From: Streptomyces sp. PKU-EA00015
GTDB taxonomy: Bacteria > Actinomycetota > Actinomycetes > Streptomycetales > Streptomycetaceae
Assembly: GCF_013387495.1 (NCBI RefSeq)
Contig: NZ_JABZEE010000005.1
Span: 1 to 64,000 of the forward strand
DNA length: 64,000 nucleotides
Direction: 5' to 3'
Below, piece by piece: positions 7,757-17,702 of this stretch (its first letter is position 1; each line of letters opens with the position of its first letter). The notes under the pieces are model-generated. The model saw only the letters and a list, made by a program, of their open reading frames with translations. It was not told the DNA's origin and did not search any database. A program made the position numbers and the translations under genes.

Positions 7757-8992
7757 TCAGTTGCCGACGCGGCGGCGCACGTCCTGGAAGGCGGTGTAGT
7801 TGGCGATCAGCTCGATCCGGCCCGGCGGGGCCGTCTGCACGGCCTCGTCGACCGTCTCGCACACGCGGAAGTCCAGGCCCGCGACCTCGAGCCGTACTGC
7901 GAGGTCGAGCTTGCGGTCGCCGATCACGAAGATCGGGTGCCCGGCGAGTCGCGTGTAGTCGACGTCCCACAGCCACGAGGTGTCGGTGCCGTCCGCGCCG
8001 CGGGCGTTGACGGACAGGATCACCGGCGTCGGCGGCGGGTCGATCAGCGAGAACGTCTCCAGCCAGCCGGCCGGGTTCTTCGCGAGCAGCAGCCGCACGT
8101 CGCGGCCGAGGAAGGAGACGACGTCGTACCGGCCGGCGACGGCCTGGACCTGGTACATGCGCTCCAGCGCGACCTGCGGCGGAACGCCGAAGCAGGCGGC
8201 GACGGCGGCCGAGGTGGCGGCGTTCGCCTTGTTGGCGCGGCCGGGCAGCTGGAGGTGGATCGGCCAGGCCGAGCCGTGCGGGTCGAGGACGTGGTCACCG
8301 CTGAGCACCCAGCTCGGGGCGGGACGGCGGAAGCCGCACTCGCCGCAGAACCAGTCGTCGCCCGGGCGCTGCATCACACCGCCGCAGGACGGGCAGGACC
8401 AGGCGTCGTCCTTCCACTCCTGCCCGGCGGCCACCCACACCACATTGGGGGAGGAGGACGCGGCCCACACGACCAGCGGGTCGTCGGCGTTCGCGATCAC
8501 GGTGGCCTTCGCGCCCGTGAGGCCCTCACGCCACTTCTCGGCCAGCATCCGGGTCTCGGCCGCGCGGTCCAGCTGGTCGCGGGAGAGGTTGAGCAGCGCG
8601 ATGGCCTTGGGCGTCACGTCCCTGGCCACACCGGCGAGGTACTTCTCGTCGACCTCGATCACACCGAACTTCGCGTCCGAGCCGCCGGCCAGTGCGGAGG
8701 TGATGCCCGCAGGCATGTTGGCGCCGAGCGCGTTCGAGACGACGGGGCCGCTGGCGCGCAGGGCCTCCGCGATCAGCCGCGTGGTCGTGGTCTTTCCGTT
8801 GGTCGCCGACACGAGGACGACGTCCAGGTGCTGCGCGAGCCGTCCCAGCAGGTCGGGGTCCAGCTTGAGCGCCACCCGGCCGCCGATCACCGATCCGCTG
8901 CCGCGCCCGGCGGCGCGCGACACCGCCGCTGCGGCCTTGCCCGCCGTAACGGCCAGCTTGGCTCGTGGCGTCAGCTCCGAGTTGCCTGACAT
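7757..8992 (-). CDS. murT: Lipid II isoglutaminyl synthase, MurT subunit
   Basis: 411 residues, Mur ligase family. The ATP loop is SATNGKTTT (about 62-70). A Cys4 zinc ribbon (CPSC at 200-203, CGEC at 216-219) is inserted in the middle domain as in other MurT proteins. The C-terminal MurT domain ends near DVRRRVGN. With GatD it amidates lipid II at the cytoplasmic membrane face. Start at 8992: AGGAGG lies upstream, whereas the earlier ATG at 9013 precedes that site. Confidence 0.94.
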   Translation of the reverse strand: MSGNSELTPRAKLAVTAGKAAAAVSRAAGRGSGSVIGGRVALKLDPDLLGRLAQHLDVVLVSATNGKTTTTRLIAEALRASGPVVSNALGANMPAGITSALAGGSDAKFGVIEVDEKYLAGVARDVTPKAIALLNLSRDQLDRAAETRMLAEKWREGLTGAKATVIANADDPLVVWAASSSPNVVWVAAGQEWKDDAWSCPSCGGVMQRPGDDWFCGECGFRRPAPSWVLSGDHVLDPHGSAWPIHLQLPGRANKANAATSAAVAACFGVPPQVALERMYQVQAVAGRYDVVSFLGRDVRLLLAKNPAGWLETFSLIDPPPTPVILSVNARGADGTDTSWLWDVDYTRLAGHPIFVIGDRKLDLAVRLEVAGLDFRVCETVDEAVQTAPPGRIELIANYTAFQDVRRRVGN

Positions 8993-9119
8993 CGTCCTTG
9001 ATCCTCCTAGCATCGGTCGGGAGTCAGCCTATCGACCTCTTCTCGGCAGCCCGTACCGCGGCACCGTCGGAATACGTGGAGGTCACGGGGGGACCTGCGC
9101 GGAACGTAGGCTGGTCGCC

Positions 9120-9728
9120 ATGCGAAACCGGCCCATCCCCGGCAGTTCCGGACTGGTCAGGCCCATGAGCCTGCTCGGTGATCCGGTGCTGCACGCCCCC
9201 TGCGAGCCCGTCACCGACTTCGGCGCGGACCTGGGGCGGCTCGTCGAGGACATGTTCGCGACGATGTACGCGGCACAGGGTGTCGGTCTCGCGGCCAACC
9301 AGGTCGGCGTCGCGCTGCGGGTCTTCGTCTACGACTGCCCCGACGACGAGGACGTCCGCCACTTCGGGCACGTCGTCAACCCGCGTCTGGTCGAGGCCGA
9401 CGGCCTCACGGTCCGCGGCCCGGAGGGCTGCCTGTCCCTCCCGGGCCTGGAGGCGGGGACGGAGCGGTTCGACCGGGCGGTCGTGGAGGGCGTGACGGTG
9501 GACGGCGAGCCGGTCCGCGTCGAGGGCACGGGGTTCTTCGCGCGCTGTCTGCAGCACGAGTGCGATCATGTGGACGGTCTGGTGTACGCGGACCGGCTGA
9601 CGCCGTGGCGGCGCGGGCGCCTGGCGCGGGCGGCCCGCAAGGCGCCGTGGTCGACGCCGGAGGGCGTGTCGCGCCTGCGGCGCGCTCAGTCCGGGGCCCT
9701 TCTTCCCCCACCCCGCCCCTTCCCGTAA
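9120..9728 (+). CDS. def: Peptide deformylase
   Basis: 202 residues. Removes the N-formyl group from nascent proteins. All three metal-site motifs are present: GVGLAANQ (55-61), EGCLSLPG (C104) and QHECDHVDG (H146, E147, H150). A C-terminal extension of about 40 residues is rich in Arg and Pro. Divergent from murT. MRNRPIPGSS precedes the first core motif; an internal ATG at residue 16 is an alternative start. Confidence 0.93.
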   Translation: MRNRPIPGSSGLVRPMSLLGDPVLHAPCEPVTDFGADLGRLVEDMFATMYAAQGVGLAANQVGVALRVFVYDCPDDEDVRHFGHVVNPRLVEADGLTVRGPEGCLSLPGLEAGTERFDRAVVEGVTVDGEPVRVEGTGFFARCLQHECDHVDGLVYADRLTPWRRGRLARAARKAPWSTPEGVSRLRRAQSGALLPPPRPFP

Positions 9729-10161
9729 CCGGGGCTCCGCCCCAGACCCCGTCCCCCTGCGCCCTGACGGGCGCCGCGTTGGACTCCGTGCCCGGACCGC
9801 CATGTGCTTTGCGCCCTGGCGGGCGGGGTATTAGGGGGTTTCGCCCCATAACTCCGTTCCCGGTTCGGTGCCGGCCTCCGGTCGTGTGCCGGGCTCTGCG
9901 TGGTGGGACGGGGTGTTGGGCTCCGCGCCCAGGACCGCCGTGCTCTGCGCCCGGCGGGGCGTGGACTTTTGAGGCTTCGCCCCGTGCTCGTGCCGTCTTC
10001 GGGTGGTGCTCTGTGTCCTGGCGGGCGCGGGCTTTCGGGGTTTCGTCCCGGGACCGGGACCGCGCCTCGCGCGGTGTCCTCAAGCGTCGGACGAGCAGGA
10101 AACCCCAGCCCCGCCGGCGATTGAGGCGCAGCCGCCCCGGATACGCAGCGCGGTGTATCCG
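9729..10161. repeat. Degenerate intergenic repeat block
   Basis: No gene recognised in 433 bp. Three imperfect copies of a 50-bp unit (about 9794-9847, 9932-9983, 10001-10050) share the scheme ggaccgccgtgctctgcgcc / gcggg / ggtttcgcccc. The right end (10078-10126) is an imperfect inverted repeat (cctcaagcgtcgg against ccgccggcgattgagg), a motif often found downstream of Streptomyces genes and probably acting as terminator for def and the TetR gene. Confidence 0.7.
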
Positions 10162-10797
10162 TCAGAAGCCCGGGCCGCCCACACGGTCAGGGGCGTCGAA
10201 GAGGCGGCCGCACAGGAGGTCCGTCAGGCTTTTCACCAACTGCGCGCGCGAGCACGGGCGTTCGCCCAGCCACCAGTCGCCCGCCGCGTGCATCATGCCG
10301 ACGATGCCGTGGCCCCACACACGCGCCAGCAGGTCGCCGCCCGGGCCCAGGTCGACGCGGTCGGCGATCACCTTGCCCAGCTCCTCGCCGAGGCGGCGCA
10401 ACAGCGGGGCCGAGTGGCGGCCGACGTCGAAGCCCTGTTCGGAGGGCTGGTTGTCCTCCGCCGGGTGCATCAGGAAGCGGTAGACCTGGGGCCGCGCCTC
10501 GATGGCCGCGAGATAGGTGTCCAGCGTTCCCGCCACCCGCTCGCGGCGGTCGACGTCCGCGTCCACCGCCACCTGCAGGGCCCGCAGCAGGGCGTCGGTG
10601 TGGCGCTTCGCCAGGGCCCGGTACAGCCCGCCCTTGTCGCCGAAGTGACGGTAGAGGATCGGCTTTGTGATGCCCGCCTCGGCCGCGATCGCGTTCATGG
10701 AGGCGTGCGGCCCCTCGCGGAGCACCACCCGGTCCGCTGCTTCGAGCAGCTCCCGTCGCCGCTGGTCCGCCGACCGCTGCTGGTGTGCGCTGTCCAT
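10162..10797 (-). CDS. TetR-family regulator
   Basis: 211 residues. N-terminal helix-turn-helix: AIAAEAGITKPILYRHFGDKG (about 37-57), the classical TetR recognition helix. The C-terminal ligand domain has no recognised signature. Divergent from an acyl-CoA dehydrogenase gene with a 23-bp palindrome between them, which suggests autoregulation and control of that gene. By analogy with other TetR/acyl-CoA pairs, the ligand may be an acyl-CoA; this is inference. Confidence 0.88.
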   Translation of the reverse strand: MDSAHQQRSADQRRRELLEAADRVVLREGPHASMNAIAAEAGITKPILYRHFGDKGGLYRALAKRHTDALLRALQVAVDADVDRRERVAGTLDTYLAAIEARPQVYRFLMHPAEDNQPSEQGFDVGRHSAPLLRRLGEELGKVIADRVDLGPGGDLLARVWGHGIVGMMHAAGDWWLGERPCSRAQLVKSLTDLLCGRLFDAPDRVGGPGF

Positions 10798-10880
10798 GCC
10801 CTGTTCTCTCCCCGCCCTTGCGAATGCGTGACGCGCAAGGTAACACCCGCTGCGGAGGACCGTTGATCCGGTGGCCTCGG

Positions 10881-10921
10881 TTGACAGGTTCTACTGCCCG
10901 GTAACAGACTTCGAGTTACCG
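10881..10921 (+). promoter_or_regulatory. Promoter and TetR-type operator for acyl-CoA dehydrogenase
   Basis: A -35 TTGACA (10881-10886) is followed 18 bp later by CAGACT (10905-10910) as a possible -10. The palindrome cggtaac-N9-gttaccg (10899-10921) covers the -10, a typical repressor position. The adjacent TetR gene is the obvious candidate. Confidence 0.7.
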
Positions 10922-10961
10922 CAAGTAACGCCCTGGCGGGCGCCGTAGTGCTGGAGGGGAC

Positions 10962-12227
<1,266 letters not shown>

Positions 12228-12244
12228 CGGGCCGGCGCGGCGAA

Positions 12245-12272
12245 GGCTCCCGTCCCGCCCGGGACCGGAGCC
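12245..12272. terminator. Bidirectional terminator
   Basis: Stem ggctcc-c-gtccc / gggac-c-ggagcc with a 4-nt loop. It lies between the convergent acyl-CoA dehydrogenase and glutathione peroxidase genes. Confidence 0.75.
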
Positions 12273-12295
12273 CTCGCGGTGCGCCCGGCGGCCCG

Positions 12296-12781
12296 TCAGG
12301 CAGCCAGCAGCCCCTCGATCGCCGTCACGACCTCGGCGGACTCCGGCTCGGTGCGCGGGCGGAAGCGGGTGACCTCGCCCTGCGGGGAGATCAGGAACTT
12401 CTCGAAGTTCCACTGGACGTCACCCGCTTCGCCGGCCGCGTCCGCGGTCTTCGTCAGCTCCGCGTACAACGGGTGCCGACCCTCGCCGTTCACCTCGGCC
12501 TTCTCCAGCAGCGGGAAGGTCACACCGTACGTCGCCGAGCAGAACGCACCGATCTCCTCCGCGTTGCCCGGCTCCTGGCCCGCGAACTGGTTGCACGGCA
12601 CGCCGAGCACCGTGAGACCCCGGTCGCCGTACGTCTTCTGCAGCCGCTCCAGGCCCTCGTACTGCGGCGTCAGGCCGCAGCGGGACGCCACGTTCACCAC
12701 GAGCACGGCCTTGCCGCGGTGGTCGGCGAGCGACGTCGGCTCGCCCGTCAGGGTGCGCAACGGGATGTCGAAAAGGGACAT
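12296..12781 (-). CDS. Glutathione peroxidase family protein
   Basis: 161 residues. Thiol peroxidase: the peroxidatic Cys is in NVASRCGLTPQY (C35), followed by GVPCNQFAGQEPG with the conserved Gln, and WNFEKFL with the Trp/Asn of the catalytic tetrad. In actinobacteria lacking glutathione such enzymes probably use thioredoxin. ATG 12781 has GGAG 7 nt upstream; the longer frame lacks a ribosome site. Divergent from the LppU-like gene across an unusually AT-rich 90 bp with gattcttattctt. Confidence 0.93.
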   Translation of the reverse strand: MSLFDIPLRTLTGEPTSLADHRGKAVLVVNVASRCGLTPQYEGLERLQKTYGDRGLTVLGVPCNQFAGQEPGNAEEIGAFCSATYGVTFPLLEKAEVNGEGRHPLYAELTKTADAAGEAGDVQWNFEKFLISPQGEVTRFRPRTEPESAEVVTAIEGLLAA

Positions 12782-12873
12782 CGAGGACTCCTTCGTACCT
12801 GTGTTTATGTGATTCTTATTCTTCGTGTAGCGTGCGCGCGTTCGATAAGCATGCAACCACGAGGAAGTCCGCC

Positions 12874-13278
12874 ATGAGCGCCCCGACGTCCCCCTCCGCC
12901 CCGCAGGACCCCCAGCAGTTCCCGCAGGGGCAGCCCGATGCTGCTCCCGCTCCCCAGCCGGCCAAGAAGGGCATCGTCCGGAAGCTCCTCGGGGTCGTCG
13001 TCCTCATCGTCGTCGCTGTGGCCGTGAAGCTCGGCGCCGGCTACATCCTCGGTGACGCCCCGGTCCGCGCCGAGGCCGGCGACTGCGTCCAGGTCACCGG
13101 TCCGGACGACGCCCCCGAGGTCGAGACCAAGAAGTGCGGTGAGAAGGGCGCCAACTACAAGGTCGTCAAGGTCATCGAGAACAGCTTCGACGTCAACGCC
13201 TGCACCGTGGGCGAGGCCGCCCTGGCGCAGCAGTGGGACGCCGACAAGTTCGTGCTCTGCCTCGACCCGGCCAAGTAA
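12874..13278 (+). CDS. LppU/SCO3897-like membrane protein
   Basis: 134 residues. A Pro/Gln-rich cytoplasmic head (residues 1-30), a KKGIVRKLLG basic patch, one transmembrane helix (about 35-55), then an outer domain with three Cys (GDCVQV, KKCG, NACTVG) and a last one in VLCLDP. This is the arrangement of the LppU_SCO3897 family, whose function is unknown. Start at 12874 preceded by GAGGAAG. Confidence 0.75.
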   Translation: MSAPTSPSAPQDPQQFPQGQPDAAPAPQPAKKGIVRKLLGVVVLIVVAVAVKLGAGYILGDAPVRAEAGDCVQVTGPDDAPEVETKKCGEKGANYKVVKVIENSFDVNACTVGEAALAQQWDADKFVLCLDPAK

Positions 13279-13296
13279 GCGGCCGCGAGGGGTCCG

Positions 13297-14135
13297 TCAG
13301 GGCGCACCCGCCGCCGGCAGCTCACGCGGCCACTCGCCGACGGAGCGCAGCAGCTCGATGAACGCGCGCTCCGCCGGCGACAGCAGACGGTCCCTGCGGC
13401 GGACGAGATTGACGGGCCGTGACCGCGGCACCGGACTGACCGGCAGCACCGCCAGCGTCCCGGCCCGTACGTCGTCCACCACGGCGTGCTCGGAGATGAG
13501 GGCGAGCCCGAGACCCGCCACCACGCACTGCTTGACCGCCTCGGGCCCCAGACGTCACCCCGCGACACACGGGTCAACTCCCGGTCCGCGAGCACCTGTT
13601 CCTGGAACTCCCGCGTCTGGGACCCCGGCTCGCGCAACAGGAAGCGGCAGCCCGCCAGATCGCGCGGGCACACCTCGTCCCGCGCCGCCGGCGGATGCCC
13701 CGGCGCCGCGATGAGCACCAGACGCTCACCGAGCACCGTCTCCGGCACCAGCTGGGACGCCGTCGGCGCACCCGCGACCACCGCGACTGCGATGTCCCCG
13801 GCCAGCAGCCGCTCCAGCACGGCCTCGTTGTTGCACACGAAGATGTCGCACTCGATGCCCGGATGCCGCTCCCGGAAGCGCGCCAGCAGCGTCGGCAGCA
13901 GATACGTGCCGACCGTCGTCGAACCGCCGACCAGCAGCCGCCCCGACGTCAGCCCGCTCACCTGCTGCACCGCCGCCACGGCCTCCTCGGCCAGCAGGAA
14001 CACCCGCTTGCCGTACTCCGCCAGCACCTCGCCCTCGGCCGTCGGCCGCGCCCGCGAGCCCGAACGGTCGATCAGGGTGACCTTCAGGGACTGCTCCAGC
14101 CGGCGCACCTGGTTGGAGACCGACGGCTGACTCAT
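13297..14135 (-). pseudogene. LysR-family regulator, truncated and frameshifted
   Basis: Reading from 14135: SQPSVSNQVRRLEQ, the recognition helix of a LysR protein, then a substrate domain to GDVWGP. Here the frame breaks near 13545. The next frame continues the family sequence (EAVKQCVVAGLGLAL, stop at 13297). One extra C (ggccccgag) would restore it. The gene also lacks the first 25-30 residues: no HTH helix 1 precedes SQPSVS. Two independent lesions favour a true pseudogene over a sequencing error, although the frameshift alone could be an error in a GC run. Confidence 0.85.
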
Positions 14136-14222
14136 TGCCCGGCCCGGTGCTACCCATGAAAAGGCGGGACGGCGAACACGAGGCGGCCGTCCCGGCTCTT
14201 CGACCTCAGGGGGATCCGCACA

Positions 14223-14329
14223 TGACCGAACCGCTGACCCCCGAGCCGTCCGTCACCGTCGTCAACGGCGTCGGCGGGGCCGGCATGACGCTCTCCTTCG
14301 GCCTCGCCGAGGAGGTCGTCGACGCCTGA
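14223..14329 (+). pseudogene. 3' remnant of a FAD-dependent oxidoreductase
   Basis: The reading frame ends VVNGVGGAGMTLSFGLAEE, which matches the C-terminal FAD-contact segment (VxGxGGxGMTLSFGLAE) of DadA/TIGR03364-type FAD oxidoreductases. The rest of the enzyme, about 330 residues, is absent. It abuts the truncated 5' end of the LysR gene, so one deletion may have removed both 5' ends of a divergent pair. The ATG at 14223 could give a 35-residue peptide, but function is unlikely. Confidence 0.6.
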
Positions 14330-15111
14330 ACGGATGGAAGGGCCCCTGCGGGAACGTCCTGACGCCGTTGGCGCATACGGACCCAGCGTGACGCCGGCCT
14401 TCACGACCTGATGGTGGTGAAGGCCGACGTCGCGTTCTGGGAAGGGCGTCGGTGTCCTTGCGCATCGAGGAGCCGGGGGAGGCCCCCGGCCGCGACGGTC
14501 CGCGTGGCCGTCCAGGCTGCGGCGGCTGGTTACATGCCCCCAGCCGATAGGGGCCCCAGCCGACAGGGGGATGAGCCGTTGGAGACGGGACAATGGAGAC
14601 CGGGCGGCGCGTAAGGCGAGACGTCGGCGTGCGAGTACAGACGCGGGCGCTCGACAGGCTCCCGCGCACCTGGCGGTCTCTTCCCGGCCGGCCTGCCCTT
14701 CTTGTCTCCTCGCGTCGACACGTCCCTCTGCGCCCGGTGCTGAAGCAGTGCGATTTACACCCTCTGATCTGCGGGTTCTCCGGCGGGTGCCGTGCGCCGC
14801 GCGTGGGTGTGGGCGATTTGCCGGACTCTCTGACGCCTCAATTATGGCATTCGCATATGACTTCCCGAATAACCATCTGGCGATTGCCCAAAGCGCACTG
14901 AATTTCATGGCCGGATTACATTGACAGTCTGCTCGGTTCCGCGCGTTAATTGATCGCCCGAGGTGGCGGATCTTCTCGCACGGATGCGCAAATCGACCAA
15001 TTTTGTGACCAGGGTGATCGTAGAAACATGTTGGGCCATACCGTAGTTGAGGTGTGATCGCCTGGGCGTCAGCGCGGAAGTGTCGAATCCGGATTCCCTA
15101 TGGAGGGATTA
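14330..15111. other. Gap upstream of the terpene synthase
   Basis: 780 bp without a recognisable gene. A hairpin with a 10-bp perfect stem lies at 14395-14426 (cggccttcac / gtgaaggccg). From 14815 onward the base composition becomes clearly more AT-rich than the surroundings, which suggests a promoter region or a transfer boundary. Confidence 0.6.
14921..14951 (+). promoter_or_regulatory. Candidate promoter of terpene cluster
   Basis: TTGACA (14921-14926) and TTAATT (14946-14951) with a 19-bp spacer, in an AT-rich stretch 160 bp upstream of the terpene synthase start. Confidence 0.45.
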
Positions 15112-16146
15112 ATGGCCCTTCTCGACTCCTTCACCATTCCAGACTTCCATCTGCCCTTCGAATCCTCCAAACATCCGCAGTCGGGCCAGGCCAACGACGA
15201 GGCGACCTCGTGGGCACTTCGCCGTGGGCTGATCACCGACGCGGCGGAGCAGTTCGCCGGCATCGGTTTCGGGCACCTGTCCGGGCGGGTGTGTCATGCG
15301 GCGCCCTACCGGCACGTCGTGCTGCTTGCCGAGTGGATGGCCTGGTCGTTCGTACTCGATGACCAGCACGACCACCTCATCCGGGCGGGTCGCCTGGAGG
15401 CGTGGCGTCCCGTCACCGATGCGATCACCGGGTACCTCGCCACGGGGAAGATCGACGGTGCGCCGCGCCACCATCCACTGGTGGCCGGATTCGTCGACCT
15501 GTGCGACCGCATCCTGGCCGAGATGCCGCCGAGCACAGGGGAGCGCTACCGGGGGCACATCCCCCTCATGCTGCGCTCCCTCGACCAAGAGGCGGTCAAC
15601 CGGAACTCCGCACAGCAGCCGACGATCGAAGACTACGTCCACATGCGCCGGCACAGTTCCCAACTGCTGCCGATGATGGACATGGTGGAGGCCGGTCTGG
15701 GCGTGGAAGTGCCCCCGGAGGTGTACAACAGCTCCGCGTTCCAGGACCTCGTGAGCAGTGCGCTGGACGTCATCTCATGGGGCAACGACGTCTTCTCCCT
15801 GCGCAAGGAGTTCTCCTGCGGGGACAACAACAACCTCGTCTCCCTCCTTGCCTGGTGGAACGAGTGGTCACTGCCACAGGCCGTGCTCGCCGTCCAGGAG
15901 CGCACTCGCGTCCGCGTCGAGGACTTCCTGGCCGCCGCGCAGGGGCTGCCCGATGTGCTGGACACGCTCGGGGTGACGGACCCCTCGGTACGTGCCGGGG
16001 TCGCGCGCTGTGTGAAGAGCTATCAGGACTGGATGATCGGCGCGGACCTCTGGCAGCGGTACGAGTGCACCCGCTACAACGATGAACGGTGGGTCGCGGG
16101 CCTCGAGTCCACGTACACACGCCCGGATCTGGTCCCGGGGATATGA
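15112..16146 (+). CDS. Class I terpene synthase (probably sesquiterpene)
   Basis: 344 residues, typical of bacterial terpene cyclases acting on prenyl diphosphates. The first metal motif is DDQHD (83-87) and the second NDVFSLRKE (N225, S229, E233: the NSE triad). RY pairs near the C terminus (316-317, 321-322) can contact the diphosphate. The start with GGAGG 5 nt upstream is ATG 15112; ATG 15100 overlaps that site. The P450 follows within 30 bp, so the product is probably oxidised next. The product skeleton cannot be told from sequence; lengths and motifs resemble pentalenene and epi-isozizaene synthases. Confidence 0.92.
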   Translation: MALLDSFTIPDFHLPFESSKHPQSGQANDEATSWALRRGLITDAAEQFAGIGFGHLSGRVCHAAPYRHVVLLAEWMAWSFVLDDQHDHLIRAGRLEAWRPVTDAITGYLATGKIDGAPRHHPLVAGFVDLCDRILAEMPPSTGERYRGHIPLMLRSLDQEAVNRNSAQQPTIEDYVHMRRHSSQLLPMMDMVEAGLGVEVPPEVYNSSAFQDLVSSALDVISWGNDVFSLRKEFSCGDNNNLVSLLAWWNEWSLPQAVLAVQERTRVRVEDFLAAAQGLPDVLDTLGVTDPSVRAGVARCVKSYQDWMIGADLWQRYECTRYNDERWVAGLESTYTRPDLVPGI

Positions 16147-16169
16147 CCGGTAGGACGGAGAGGTCGCCC

Positions 16170-17513
16170 ATGGCGCACGTCAACCCGCCACGCGACGCGG
16201 CGGTGGCTCCGGGCAGTCTTCCCGTCCTCGGCCACGCACTGCAGTTGTGGCGCAGGCCGATAGCGTTCCTGGAGTCGCTGCGGACGCACGGCGACGTAGT
16301 GAGGGTCGACGTGGCCACCTGGCCCGTCCACGTCCTCACCAGCCCGGAACTGATCCAGACCGTACTGGTCGGTGACGCGAAGAACTTCGGGCGCGGCAGG
16401 GTCTTCGACAGGCTGCGCCCGCTGTTCGGCAACGGTCTTCCGTTGACCGACGGCGAGTTCCACCGCAAGCAGCGCCGTCTGCTGCAACCGGCGTTCCACC
16501 GCGATCACATCACCGCCTACGCGGAGGTGATGTGCCGACAGGCGGACGAGATGTCCACGTCGTGGACCGCCGGCCAAGAGATCTCGGTGACGACGGAGAT
16601 GCGCCGGTTCGCGCTGTCCTCGGTCGCGACGATGATCTTCTCCGGCAACCTCGGACGGTCGGCTGTCGAGGAAGTGCACCGCTCGTTCCCCATCCTCGTG
16701 GAGGGCATCCTCAGGCGAGCGATCATGCCGAAGTCACTGGACCGGTTACCGGTCACGATGAACCGGCGGTTCGACGCGGCCGCCGCACGACTGCGCCGGA
16801 TCATCGACGAGGTGATCGCGCGGTACGGCCTTGAGGAGTCGGGCCGTGACGACTTTCTGTCTCTGCTCTTGTCCACCGTGGACGCCGAGACGGGCGAGAC
16901 GATGAGCGACGAGCAAGTGCGGGACGAAGTGATCTCCATCTTCTTCGCCGCGACGGAAACGTCGGCCACGGTGCTGTCCTGGATCTTCCATGAACTCGCC
17001 CGTCATCCGGAGGTGGAGAGGCGCCTGCACGCCGAAGTCGACGAAGTGATCGGCACGCGGCCCGTCCGTCCCGCCGACGTCGCCGGTCTCACGTATACGA
17101 ACAATGTGTTCCAGGAGGCGCTTCGCCTGCATTCGCCGCTGCTGTTCACCAGGCGCGCCCTGGTTCCGGTGAAGATCGGTGGCGCCTCGATCCCGGCCGG
17201 AGCCGAGCTGGGCTACAGCCCCTACGCGCTCCATCGGGACCCTGCGCTGTACCACGAGCCCGGGACATTTGATCCGGATCGTTGGAACACCGACTCGGCG
17301 GACCGGCCACGCCCTCACAGGTTCATTCCGTTCGGGGCAGGTCAGCACAAATGCATCGGGGATTCCTTCGCGGCGTCAGAGATCGTGATCGCGGTGGCGA
17401 CCGTGGCGGCCCGGTGGCGGTTGGTCCATGCTCCGGGCACCACTGTGCGCGAAGTTCCCGCAGGTATCCCGCAGCCGGATGCGCTGGCCATGATTCCCCT
17501 CGCACGACACTGA
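16170..17513 (+). CDS. Cytochrome P450, probable terpene oxidase
   Basis: 447 residues. The heme loop is FIPFGAGQHKCIG (Cys395), the K-helix EALR (from E316) and the I-helix FFAATETS (about 258-265) with the acid-alcohol pair. The N-terminal PGSLPVLGH proline motif is like eukaryotic-type bacterial P450s that act on terpenes (CYP170 and CYP183 families). The ATG at 16170 has GGAGAGG 9 nt upstream; the ATG at 16143, overlapping the terpene synthase stop, is an alternative. No ferredoxin gene lies adjacent, so redox partners must be encoded elsewhere. Confidence 0.93.
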   Translation: MAHVNPPRDAAVAPGSLPVLGHALQLWRRPIAFLESLRTHGDVVRVDVATWPVHVLTSPELIQTVLVGDAKNFGRGRVFDRLRPLFGNGLPLTDGEFHRKQRRLLQPAFHRDHITAYAEVMCRQADEMSTSWTAGQEISVTTEMRRFALSSVATMIFSGNLGRSAVEEVHRSFPILVEGILRRAIMPKSLDRLPVTMNRRFDAAAARLRRIIDEVIARYGLEESGRDDFLSLLLSTVDAETGETMSDEQVRDEVISIFFAATETSATVLSWIFHELARHPEVERRLHAEVDEVIGTRPVRPADVAGLTYTNNVFQEALRLHSPLLFTRRALVPVKIGGASIPAGAELGYSPYALHRDPALYHEPGTFDPDRWNTDSADRPRPHRFIPFGAGQHKCIGDSFAASEIVIAVATVAARWRLVHAPGTTVREVPAGIPQPDALAMIPLARH

Positions 17514-17702
17514 CGGAATGGGGTCCTGCCACCTTCGAGGCGATCGTCGGCCGGTCTCGCGACCGCCTGCCCGCGGCTGCGTCAGCGGAGGGTACAGGCC
17601 CACCCACGAATGAGTGGCCGATTTCCCTGAAAATGGTCGCAAGGAGTATCACCCCACCTCTCTGACCGTACACTCGGCGGCACGCGCTGGAGGGGGCAAG
17701 AG

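Noticed and set aside
12782..12873. AT-rich gattcttattctt as a Fur or PerR box
   Set aside because: Matches the known consensus poorly; kept only as a remark in the peroxidase entry.
14541..14572. Repeated cggctgggg near the terpene cluster
   Set aside because: Two short GC-rich copies only; not enough for a functional call.
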